In this document: positions 46,674-57,118 of the stretch, one piece after another
Layout of the letters: each line of letters begins with the position of its first letter
Numbering within the stretch: the stretch's first letter is position 1
Origin: Neopestalotiopsis rosae
Taxonomy: Eukaryota > Ascomycota > Sordariomycetes > Amphisphaeriales > Sporocadaceae
Reading direction: 5' to 3'
Length of the DNA stretch: 64,000 bases
NCBI GenBank assembly: GCA_023078685.1
Contig: JALGAS010000007.1
Span: 1,736,001-1,800,000, forward strand
The notes under the pieces: generated by a model
Seen by the model: only the letters and a program-made list of their open reading frames with translations
Database searches by the model: none
What the model was told of the DNA's origin: nothing
Translations under genes and position numbers: made by a program

Positions 46674-48835
46674 TTATATTATGGCAATGGTCTCAGATCG
46701 CCAAGTTGCAATCCAATCAAACGATGACCGGGCTTTTTCCGCTCTTCCCCGAGACCAAATCGACCAATACCCCACTCTTCGATATTTCGTTGTCAAGGAG
46801 ACATTGGCAAGTATTAAGCCCCAGTGGACCTCGTTCTCATCAGTTTCTTTGGACGTATTCGTTTCCAATAGCCAAACCTTATCGCCAAATGGTCTTGGTA
46901 ACTCTGTCATATTAACGGCAGAGTCAAGTTCCGCCAGGCCAATATACTGATCGCAATCTATCAGGTGTATATTGCCATCACTGGGATGAGTTACTTCATA
47001 GGTAACCCCCTCTAATTTTCCTACCAGACTTATATGACCAGATTCAACTGGACCATACGGAAGACTTGGGTGCGTTAATTCTGTGTGCGCTTCCAGTATC
47101 TGGATCGAAGACTGCGTAGAGCGCAGGGCGCATGTTACGCCGTTGATTTCTCCGTCAATTGACATCCATGACCATGAGGGCGCTTGTAGCTCAGCTGGCT
47201 TGGGTCTCCTTGGATAACCTTCAACTCCCCAGCCGAGACTAATGGATAAATCGCTGGTCCAATGACCCGCGAGATATTCTCCAGGCATTCGCTTCTCGTC
47301 GTAAAAGCCACGAGCGAACTGTTCGGCTATACCGGCAAAGGCGTTCGGTTTGTCCGCCATGAAAGTGAGCTTCCGACGACTGTAAGTTCCAACACTATTC
47401 CACCAGATCCTGCGTTCGGTGTGATCAGTCCGAAGGAAATGGCGTTCTGCGAGAATTCCGTCGTCGGACTGAAGACCAATTTTGCCGCTACTTGCTATCG
47501 TCTGCTCCGCACAGTCCCAGACACTCAATCTGGAATTGAAATATAAGACTCGTGGTGATAGAATACCTTGCAAGTCATTAGCAATTTGCTTGTCATCTTC
47601 TAAGCATACTGACGACTCACCCTCCTGATAAGTCCAAGCTCTGGCGTCAATGGGCGGCATGAGTCGTACAGGCTCTAGAAACAATGGTCCTTGCTCTCCG
47701 CTATCGGTTTCCACGGTCATATGGAACATGGGTGCTGCTGGAGAAGTGTTGAGAAAGCCTTTGGTACACGCGTCCGAATCAGCAGCAATAATGGTAACCA
47801 GTGCGCCCGAGTAGATGTCTGGCATCAGTGCGAGCTCCCTTATCTTATCATCCTCGTCATCTTGCACAATGCAGAAAGCATCAATCCAAATATGAGCGAC
47901 ACCCATGGATTGAGTGACCGTAATTGCATCCCGTATTGTGCATGGTAGTCTTTCCAATTCGAGCCCCCGTTGTAGAGTTTCAATGTTTGATTTGCGTGTC
48001 TTCAATGGCTGATCTTGTCCCCAACAATAGCTCAGTGCAAAGAACGGAGCGCAAGGGCTTTCAGTATCAACGAGCCGGACGCAAGTTGCATTTTCGGAGT
48101 TCTGAAAGATTTCCAACAATCTCGATGGAATTTGGGAAGGTCTGTGCTGGCGACAGCTTGTATGATCCTCAAGGCAAGTATTCATAAGATTCCAGGTGTT
48201 TTCTATCACGAGGTCGTCCCAAAATGGAGTGATCAGGTCGCTTGTTTTTACAAATCTTGAGACAACACTGTCTGGTGTCAGTCCGAATTAGTAAAGAACA
48301 AAGTGCAAATTGATAGAGTCAACAGACCTTTGGGTGCGAAAAGGGAGAACCATGGGAGTTCTGATTCATACCAATCAAGAAATTCATCATGCTCTGTCAA
48401 CAGCCATGGCCGGGCTTGTTGTGATTCAGTCAACCCTCGAAAAATTGTTTTAGGGAAGGCTTGATCGGACGCATCGTGTATGCTCTGTTCCAAATAAACC
48501 GGAGAAGCCAAGTCCCAATCACTGGCACTGAGCATATACTGGAACAACTGACAACCTCGTCCAGCAGCTTTAAGCGCTTCATTGCAATCTATTTGAAGGT
48601 TGTAAATGAAGTCTTCTCTGCGATTGACCGTCGGGTCAGGCTCGGGCGAACCTTGTTCGAAGGATACCTTGGCAATGAGTTTGGAGCAAAAATCGCATTG
48701 ATGTAAGGCTGCGACCGGTGCTTGGGATGATAGAGACTGCCGAACGGCTTGCCGCGTGGGGAAGGCCTTAGGTGAAGTCCCCTCAGGCAAACTCAACCTA
48801 GCATCAACGGTATCGAGAGGTTTCTGACTCTCCAT
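46674..48835 (-). CDS. HET-domain (heterokaryon incompatibility) protein
   Basis: Three exons, 48835-48328, 48271-47621 and 47566-46674, join in phase to 683 residues. The HET domain begins near FFALSYCWG (246-254), passes LPCTIRDAITVTQSMGVAHIWIDAFCIVQDD (about 279-308) and RELALMPDIYSGALVTIIAA, and ends around ARAWTYQEGILSPRVLYF. The N-terminus has CDFC and other features common in this fungal architecture. HET proteins trigger cell death on non-self recognition; the partner is unknown. Intron 1 has the rarer donor GTCTGT. Intron 2 (54 bases, 47567-47620) is a multiple of three without a stop, so it could be missed; splicing it restores the conserved QEG-ILSPRV junction. Confidence 0.92.
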
Positions 48836-49434
48836 TGTTATTATGAAGAAGAATGCGGATTATCATTGAGACTGTAATCCAAGCTACGGTAAACTAGGTA
48901 AGAAGCTGTCAAAATTCTGGGGCAGTGTAAGCCTTGCCAAGGTGGCGCAGATTACGTGCCCATCGCCTATTCGTTCTACTAGAGCTAATCGCAGCTGCAT
49001 GTTTCTGACTTGACCAAGGGGGCCGATTTGCACCCATTTTTCATTGGCTTTGTGGTGAAGCAGTGAAGCGAGTTCCGTAAGGCTCAGCTGGACGGGTGGT
49101 GGACGTTACCTGTCACAGTCGTTGAGCAGCAGGCCAAATCGATTTACAGTGATGTTCCTACCTAGAAAGACCCCTGTTAGTGACCTAACACTTCCTTGGA
49201 TGCATAACTCTGCAGGTGTGGGGGACCCTTGCTGTCAGCTCATCCTTTGTCTCTAGTAATATTCCACAAGTAAAGTGTGCGGCGCATGCAGTCAATTTCT
49301 ATGGGCTCGTCTCACGTGGCCGTCTCCTTTTCCAGAAACAAGAGCCTCATACTATTGGCATTTAGAGTCGAGAGGCCATACACATTGGTCATACTATTCT
49401 TCGGCCTCATTGTACCTCAGGGCTGGCCGTCACT
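48836..49434. other. divergent intergenic region
   Basis: It holds promoters for the HET gene and the glycoprotein gene. No coding frame is supported. Confidence 0.5.
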
Positions 49435-50904
49435 ATGGGACAGGATCATCAATCTTTATTCAGCTATGAGCTGACACGACCGTATCCGTACAAATGGTTC
49501 ACACCCGTGGTCACCATTGGTGCTGTACTATTTGCTGCTCTTTTCAGTTTTCTCAACCTTGGCTCCAGTGGCTACAACTTAGTCTTGAAGACCTCACACG
49601 ATCCAAACACTACGATAACCGAGGGACAACAGAGTGCACGATGGCCATCATTTTTAAACGCTGCCGTGCAGCCATCCTGTCAACCCACCGACATCGATGT
49701 CAACAGCCAGTTCTTTACGAATAATTCCGCCCTGATTTATACGCTCACAGCGGTATGGCAAGAAAGTGAAGGCAGCACCACGTTTCTGCCTTCTTTGACT
49801 TATCAAAATAATATCCTCAAAGATTGCTCAATCAACGCTATTGAACACGATGTGGAGCAGCTGGACCGGTCCCCCGTACAAATCGCTTATAACATGGAGA
49901 ACGTGGCCGTGACCACATTTGCAACGTGCAGTATAACGACGAATATTGGTCTTGTGTTTTTCAATGTTACGCAAGTCTACAACTATGTTCCCAGTACTAT
50001 ATCTCTGAGCGGCCAGGGAACTTTTCTAGCAACAAATTTCTTGACGCGCGATCAATACTCCAGGACAGCCCTGTGGTGGGGCGAATCACTACTCTCGGCC
50101 TATTGGGTTCAAATGTCCTATCTGCTACAACAGGCTCGAAAGAACAAGACCGATGATGACCAATTCGGTATCCGGAAAGGTCTGATGTATTTTACGCCTT
50201 CTGATGGCTCGACGAAGAGAATCAACGACTTGGACTTCTTCGATCTAGACTACCGCTTCTATACCGAAACAAATGAAGGGCGAACGTTCAGCGTCATATT
50301 CCCCAATAGTCAGACAGAAATGACATCGGTGGCAAATCTGGATCGACTGAAAACATATCCCAATGTCTGGATTGCCGCAGATAGCCTGGCGAAATCCGCC
50401 TACTCAACAATTATGGCTGATCTCGGTCAAACATCATCGCAGCCAAGCATCTTTGCCGATACCGCGACCCTGGAATACTTCAGCCAGAATATTTCTTTCG
50501 TAACTCATAATTATATCAACACCTACCCTGGCCCTGCGGATAAACCTTTCGACTCGGCTAAAGATGCCAATATAACCTTGACTTTTCCTCCATCTGTGAT
50601 ATCAGCGACATATTTCTGTCAAGTACCGCAATTGAAATCAGCAACAAATCTCATCGTTGCTATTCTTGTCGCAGATTTGGTACTTCTTCGGGCTATCTGG
50701 CAAATATACAAATTGGGCACACAAGCGTATCTTGTTCGAACTCGGCCCGGGTCGGAGTTTTGCCAGGGCTGTCTGGCATTGTCTGGGAACGAAATCGTCG
50801 ATGGTCGTCAAGAGCACGCCGTGTCGACTGAAGAATACCCGCTTATTTCCAGGAAAACGGTTGCAGTCCAAGACTCTCGTCCTCTACACGATCACGAGGC
50901 TTGA
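49435..50904 (+). CDS. two-helix N-glycosylated fungal membrane protein, family unknown
   Basis: Single exon, 489 residues. A short basic N-terminus (TRPYPYKWFTP) leads into a helix (VVTIGAVLFAALFSFLNLGSSG). A large external domain follows with many N-x-S/T sites (NTT, NNS, NVT, NIS, NIT) and several Cys, then a second helix (NLIVAILVADLVLLRAIWQIY) and a cytosolic tail ending RPLHDHEA. I know this layout from fungal proteins without assigned function. It is divergent from the HET gene across 599 bases. Confidence 0.85.
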   Translation: MGQDHQSLFSYELTRPYPYKWFTPVVTIGAVLFAALFSFLNLGSSGYNLVLKTSHDPNTTITEGQQSARWPSFLNAAVQPSCQPTDIDVNSQFFTNNSALIYTLTAVWQESEGSTTFLPSLTYQNNILKDCSINAIEHDVEQLDRSPVQIAYNMENVAVTTFATCSITTNIGLVFFNVTQVYNYVPSTISLSGQGTFLATNFLTRDQYSRTALWWGESLLSAYWVQMSYLLQQARKNKTDDDQFGIRKGLMYFTPSDGSTKRINDLDFFDLDYRFYTETNEGRTFSVIFPNSQTEMTSVANLDRLKTYPNVWIAADSLAKSAYSTIMADLGQTSSQPSIFADTATLEYFSQNISFVTHNYINTYPGPADKPFDSAKDANITLTFPPSVISATYFCQVPQLKSATNLIVAILVADLVLLRAIWQIYKLGTQAYLVRTRPGSEFCQGCLALSGNEIVDGRQEHAVSTEEYPLISRKTVAVQDSRPLHDHEA

Positions 50905-52704
50905 AAATGTTTACGTATTCGAGATTTCCAATGTTTTAGAAACTCGTCCGAAAAAAGTGGTACAAGGCATGGACTTATTGCTATTCGTTGTGCATTGCCG
51001 TTCTACTGTTCTACTTACTTTCTAGTCACACAAGGCAGAGAACCGAGACTTCCCCCTGCAAGGAAAGACTGAATGGTTTTAATGGGCCCCAAGAACGATT
51101 CAAAAAAAATGAAAATAAAAAAATAAAAAAAAAGTTAAGAAAAGCTCAGCGCAGTGCACAGATCTTGTGATCCTTCAAAAGTGAACCGAATGCCTGACAC
51201 AGCCTTGAAAAAGCGACATTTCGCTTCATTGCATTTCACACATAAAACCTTCGAGCCTTACGATCAACAAGAACAACAGACTCTGCCTCATCCAATAAAA
51301 AATCTTTAAGAGCCCTGATGCACTGCGAGGCATTCATGAAAAGAAGTCCTCTGAGTTCAGTAAGATTTCTAACAAAGCGCAATGAAACATTTTCACGATT
51401 TCAATATAGATGTTGCGCAACCCGCTATAGTGCTGCGGATTGCCGCTAGTCAAGAGCTACAGCGGGCGAAACGACGGCAATCACAAGCCCAAGTATATAA
51501 GCCCTGCACAGGTGACTAACCGAGGTCAAGAAGTAAGATCCTTTTACTAGCAACAAAACCTGGAAAGGCATGTTGCCAAGAAAACAAAATACATAACAAG
51601 AAGTAATACCTATTTGTCAGAATTTGGCATACTATATGTAGAATACTGTTTTACGCGACTTATCCCCCGTGACATCGTTGGACTAAATGCGCAGCATGGT
51701 TGGCGAGATTTCGCCGTCGAACACATGCCATTTTCTAATTTTGTCATGCAAAACCAATAGGCTCATCGAGTACATACGATGCGAAACATACGACAAGTAC
51801 CTAGATCTCAAAGAACTAGAATTCTCTTCCCTTCTACGATCGAGCATAGAAAGACCACTTGGCTATGGGAGAGCGAAAGATGCCCCTGTGCTGGCTACCC
51901 CGCACAGCCTCATCCTGTGAGACAGTGGCGGGTGGTTCTGAAGGTCGTTGCTGACCGGCCGCTCTTCATACTTCTCCTTCGCTAGATCCTCCACGTTACA
52001 TCCTCTCTGATTTTTCAGATTTTATGTCGGCCAAGCGACCTCAGCTAGACCGTGAGTACTATAGCGGCGACAAACTCATCGGAAATGGTACTTTCAATCT
52101 GCACGGTTAATATGTCATTCCAAAGATCGCCTAGCATTCCACAGTAATATCATATCGTCTACTGGGGATTTCCGCCCATCTCTGTGATTGACCCATTATA
52201 GGCCAACATGCAATGTTCGTGCTCAAATGACTTAAGCCAGCTCTCAAGCCTTCATGTGTATATAGCGCCACCTTAGCACACAAATGAGCCATAAAATCAT
52301 ATCGCATCAAAGTCCATGCAGTAATCCTCTCCCGGCGTGGGTGTATAAGTTTACAGTCACGTTTGTAATCACTCTATCATAGAGGCCAAGCCTGGCTAAA
52401 CCACCGTATAATCTAGTATCAGCATGATATCTTGGCACGCACCGCCATCGCGTTGCTGGTTGCCCAAAATATCGCGGCACGGGTTTTGACTTTTTCAAGC
52501 ATACGACTGGCTATATGGTTGATGGATGCTATGAGAGTGCAAAGATATATGACTTTCGCGATATATAAATACAACAGAGTGCGCTACATCAAGCCATCCA
52601 TCTTGAACTCTTCATCCAACGAACAAAGACAATCATCTACATCAGACTATTCACTATACCGTACAAGAAGATTTTTCTCCATTCCATTTAACTTCGAACT
52701 CGCC
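50905..52704. other. intergenic, no supported gene; upstream region of a secreted protein gene
   Basis: An A-rich stretch is at 51104-51140. No coding frame is supported. A TATA-like element (TATATAAATA) is at about 52562-52571. Confidence 0.45.
52562..52571 (+). promoter_or_regulatory. TATA-like element
   Basis: TATATAAATA lies about 135 bases before the ATG at 52705, a normal spacing for a fungal promoter with a short leader. The stretch between is CA/TC-rich. Confidence 0.5.
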
Positions 52705-53625
52705 ATGAAGAGCACCATCTCGTCCGCGCTGCTGTTCGCAGCCCTGGGAGCAGCCCAGATGAACATTGCCTGCAACTCATTCGGCATCCCGGATGGCTAC
52801 CAAGGCCACAAAACATGGCGAGGCCACGACGAGCATTGTCAAAATGCCATTGACCAATTGATGGACAATTTCGGTCAGAAGGTGCCAACTTCGGAACATG
52901 GATGCACCGTCCTGTCCGAGTTCCAGACCTGCCAGGTCAGCATCTGCGATGACTACAATGTCCGACGAACTGTGTCGTACGAGACGGTATGGGCGGCTGC
53001 CAATGTCGTCCACGCCCGGCACCGCGGCGGAGGCTCCGTCGGTGGCTACGTCTCGCTCGACGACTACACGCTCGGCGGCAACCTGTTCCGGACCTTCATC
53101 ATGGTCGCCGCCACTGACAGCCCGGACCCTTCAGGCAAGCGCAAGCGAACGACCGAGGAGCGCCGCGACATGCTGCAGGTGCGCACCTCGGACGAGCACG
53201 AGTTCGACCTCGAGGTGTCTCCAGTCGCCAACACGGACGACCTGAACATCAACGTCCAAGTGGGCTGGGGCGACGCCGAGTGGGCACCCAACGACCAGAT
53301 GCAAAACGCCATGGAAAACCTGCTCGTCATGTGGGACAATGGCGACGGCGACCAGCAGTCGTCGCTGCGCCCGGCCGGCTACCTCGCCCCTAACAACATC
53401 ATGATCGAGTTCGAATGGGCCGCCCACCAATTCGAACCCGCTGGTGCCGTCAACTACCAGGAGCGTGCCATTCTGCTCCGTCATCTCATTGACCTGCGTG
53501 GCAACCAAGGAAACTTTGGCAATTTTGCTGCTCAGGTGCGCCGCGGCACCCGTAGCATCGGGCATGCCATCATCCGCGTCTTTCGTCTCACCGCAAACCA
53601 GCAGGTCGGTCAGATCTGTGGTTAA
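52705..53625 (+). CDS. secreted protein of unknown family
   Basis: Single exon, 306 residues; the frame continues upstream, but the ATG at 52705 gives a clean signal peptide (MKSTISSALLFAALGAAQ). The mature part has six Cys (NIAC, DEHC, HGC, QTC, SIC and a terminal QICG), a conserved-looking NAIDQLMDNF helix, and a strongly basic KRKR site followed by TTEERRD near the middle that could be cut by Kex2. It is very GC-rich with biased codons, suggesting high expression. There is no known domain. Confidence 0.75.
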   Translation: MKSTISSALLFAALGAAQMNIACNSFGIPDGYQGHKTWRGHDEHCQNAIDQLMDNFGQKVPTSEHGCTVLSEFQTCQVSICDDYNVRRTVSYETVWAAANVVHARHRGGGSVGGYVSLDDYTLGGNLFRTFIMVAATDSPDPSGKRKRTTEERRDMLQVRTSDEHEFDLEVSPVANTDDLNINVQVGWGDAEWAPNDQMQNAMENLLVMWDNGDGDQQSSLRPAGYLAPNNIMIEFEWAAHQFEPAGAVNYQERAILLRHLIDLRGNQGNFGNFAAQVRRGTRSIGHAIIRVFRLTANQQVGQICG

Positions 53626-54209
53626 GGAGAAGGACCATAACCCCGCCAAACCCTCAGAACCCTCTCAGCCTTTCCATTCACCTCATGCTTTCCGGTCTAT
53701 AATGCGCAGCATATCAACGGAGTAGATACTACAGTTAACAGCGAGTTTTTAGAATTGAATTAGACGTTTCACATCTTCAAATTACATTTACATGATTACT
53801 TCACCTTTGACGTATGTCTCATGTCCTTTACTTTTTTTCAAGCACACTTGGCAAGCTTATCGTAGTCTCTACACTGTCGCCATCTTCGCAAGGCTTTCCC
53901 GATGTCTGTATCCCTGCATCTTTGCATGGTGATTCTGCACAAGCTATACTAGTGCCAAGTCGTAAGATAGCCTATTGCGGTTCAAGCCTATCAGCCATGA
54001 GCACGCTGCATACCCCGCCAGTATCTGAATGCACAGATGACAGGTAAGCAAGGCTTTTGATATTCTGAGTGCGTCATCATGCAACGTTTGCGACGCTGAG
54101 CTTCTACGTGTGCGGGATCTTTAAATACTAGGTGCAGAGAACATAACCACCTTTCAGGTGAGGAAAAGTCCTGTGCCTCCTGGCAAGTGTCTTGGTTCTC
54201 CATTACAAA
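53626..54209. other. intergenic, no supported gene
   Basis: Nothing recognised. Confidence 0.45.
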
Positions 54210-56331
54210 ATGGCCTCTGATGCGAAGATTTCGCAAAGTGGCCCCTTGTCGCTGAACGATGTAAGAATCCGGCAATGGGATCAAAAAGACTTGACGTTAT
54301 TGAGACCCGGAGACCCGGTAGAGGATATCCTGAAAAGTATCAAAAACGAACGAAAAGATGGCTATACGGAGAAAGCGATGCGAGACCAACGCCCAGAAGA
54401 CTCCCCACAGGAGTGCGAGAGCAAGTTGAGGTGGATACATATTCCTGGCAATGACATGGGTTTATGTGAAGTAGGTGACAAGCAAAAGCTGCTGTTTATT
54501 CTTCAACGTACAGAATGTGATACTAAAAATAATTCCAAATAGGCTGTTTTAGAAAGCACTTGTCAAAAAGATCAGCTTGATGCGCTACTCGTGGATGATA
54601 GATGGGAACATCTTCTGAGATTCAGTGGCGACTATGAAGGCGCGCCTTTCTTGAGTCCAACCTCATTCAGGGTGAAGTTCGGTGCGCTTCCAATTCTCAC
54701 GATTTGACATGGTACCTACCTGGAGGTAGGTACTTATGGCGAAATATGCTGCTAATTGTTCTACCGTGCATGCAGAAGTGGATGGCACCAAGTGGGAAGA
54801 AGTGCGGGAACCGAAGGACAAATACAAAGGAGTGGAAAGTACGATTCTTTATGTGAGTTCACACTTCAGAAATGCACGATAAATGTTCCTAATGCCTGCG
54901 CGAAGATGCCATATCTGCATTGGGGCTATTTGCGCGACCTCCCACCGCCAACCGAGGGTCAGCCGAAGAGCCAAGCTCATCCACGTCGAACGCTCGATCA
55001 AGCTGACAACCCCTATCTGTCAGCTGATGATCTAAACCAGCGAAATCATGATCAAGTAGTCACTCGTTTCTTGAAATCTTCAAGAGTGCAATACAAGGAT
55101 TTGACATGCATGATGGTTGACCAGCTGTGGGTGTGGCTTCTTGACAAATGTAAGGTTATATGTCGATGTGCAAATCATATTCATTGCAGGCTGTAGTGAC
55201 TGCAGACTGGTGTACTGGCTTACATAATTGGTAGGGATCATCGTGACAAGCTTCCCCGACACTCCATGTGACTGTCAGAAGGAGAATTATGGTCAACCAT
55301 GCCGAGAACATAATATTGAACATCTCGCTATTTGGCATGCTGGTGGTAGATTTGGCGACATGTCTGCACGAGAGCTACGCGGCCATCTCTTATTTCGATC
55401 CCTCCAGATCTTTGATCGAAAAGCGTGGTACAGTCAGCGAGAACTGCAGTATTTCTTCTTCTTTCAAAGATCAATTGTCGACCAGGTTTGTTACGGTACC
55501 TGCGCAGCACTACGTCCCGTATCAACTGACATTTTCCCTAAGAGAAAAAGAGCTGTGGAGCTTCTCGACCAACGGAACATAGTTCAGCTGTCTGCCGACA
55601 AGTTCAATACTTTCTTCAACGATGATGTGGAAGCTATAATTGCCACCAGGGATAGACGCGATGAGCTGAAGATGTTGATCAATATCACCGGACTACAACT
55701 GAGCGCTCTTGCCAGACTGCCCCACGGAACGTGTAGAGCGAATATCTTAGAGTTTCAACAGAGCCTCGAAAGGATGGTAGCAGAAACAAAGGAGGTTGAA
55801 GAAATGGTATGAGCTCTTTACATCAACATCACCAAATAGCTAACCTTGTTATTCTAGTTGGCCAAGGCCTTGGAAATCAAGCAATCGATCATCAGTCTGC
55901 AACAAAATAAGATCAGCTTGCAGCAAAATCGTATCGTCTTGACCTTTACGATCGTGACGGTCGTGTTTGTAAGTGTTCTGTGTGCGCCTAAATGGGATCC
56001 ATGATTTCCTTGAGGCTAACGCATCAATGCCAAGCTTCCTTTGGGATTCATCAGCTCTGTGTTCGGTATGAACGCAACTGAATGGAATCCTGATTCTCCG
56101 TGGGGAATCAGGACCATGTTCATGTACATGTGTGAGTCTTTCGATACTTGACCGCAATTCTTCGCTGACCGGCTGACCGCTTCAAAAACAGGGCCAATCA
56201 GCTTGGCGACAAGCTTGACGTTTGTCTTGTTGTCATACTCAGCAGTCCTGTCAAACAAACTGAAAATCAAATTCAATTTCAACGGTCTGAGGGAGAGGAG
56301 GAAGTATTCGGACGAGGAACTCCCAAAATGA
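54210..56331 (+). CDS. CorA-type Mg2+ transporter family protein
   Basis: Eight exons: 54210-54470, 54543-54681, 54776-54852, 54906-55149, 55235-55806, 55858-55968, 56035-56131 and 56192-56331, all phase-consistent, giving 546 residues. Family marks of the fungal CorA-like group are RWIHIPGNDMGLCE, LYMPYLHWG, HPRRTLDQ, DQVVTR, MMVDQLWVWLLD followed by TSFP, a coiled coil (ALEIKQSIISLQQNKISLQQ) and the pore motif GMN at 479-481 in VFLPLGFISSVFGMNATEW, then the second helix. CorA channels move Mg2+; this fungal branch has a large N-terminal part of unknown role. Exon 3's acceptor and the long exon 5 are the least certain. Intron 2 contains a perfect palindrome. Confidence 0.87.
54712..54733. 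repeat. 22-bp palindrome inside an intron
   Basis: GTACCTACCT and AGGTAGGTAC are perfect complements around GG. Related CCTAGGTA/GGTACCTA words recur in other gaps of the window (about 5510, 12920, 23850, 27320). Confidence 0.85.
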
Positions 56332-57118
56332 AATAAGGTACAATTCTAGAGAGGATGGTGCACCGAGGGTGATAAGGTCCTTCGGAATTCATAGGCCTGA
56401 CACTGAAACATGACCGCATGTCATATGTGAATACTGTCTTGGGCGGCCCATCCCGCGTGGCAGCGGGCCAGTATCATGCGACGTACTTGAATCGCTGCCC
56501 TCTCGGCTGTCATCTTGAGTCTTGCTCCTCCTTTAAGAATCATGAGTGCCTCTAAGTCTTGAAACGAACGGCATTTGCTTCGAACCAATTCTGTGAAATA
56601 ATGTTTACAAAAACACGGGTGTAGCCTGTCGGGTAATGCTATACACGAACTATATAGGCGAATTGAGCCCGGGACGCGATACTCCAACATTGGCGACTAG
56701 CAGAGCCCTGTCGCATTAGTTGTATGCATCATCATTTGATCGCCTGCGTCTGCAGGTATAGGGAGCTTCTTTGCCAACCAGAATGCCGGTAGCGAAACTA
56801 TAGAATGAAGCTGTTATTTTTACAATCAGGGACCAGACAATGAATAACCAACACAGGCATTCGTGATTGCAAAGAGACAAGTTCAATGACGTGATGAGGG
56901 AGCTCACCGCGTCATCCCTGTCAGTAGTGGGCAATCCCTCTTTAGCCGTCCCGGCACCGACGAGCATGAAAAGCCGAGCCCACTGGGCGGATCTGGACGA
57001 ATTCTTTCGGAGGATCAGCGACACGGCAAAAATGGTGACTTGCTTTTAACCATATTGCGCATTGCCCGATTCAAATAGTCCTCAAGGATAGGGCAGGTTT
57101 TTCATACGAGCAATCGCC
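56332..57118. other. intergenic, no supported gene
   Basis: Only short frames. It contains the promoter of the MFS gene. Confidence 0.45.

Noticed and set aside
47567..47620. Reading the 54-base stretch in the HET gene as coding
   Set aside because: It is open and in frame, but it has GTGAGT, a CTAAT branch and CAAG ends, and removing it restores the conserved QEG-ILSPRV junction.
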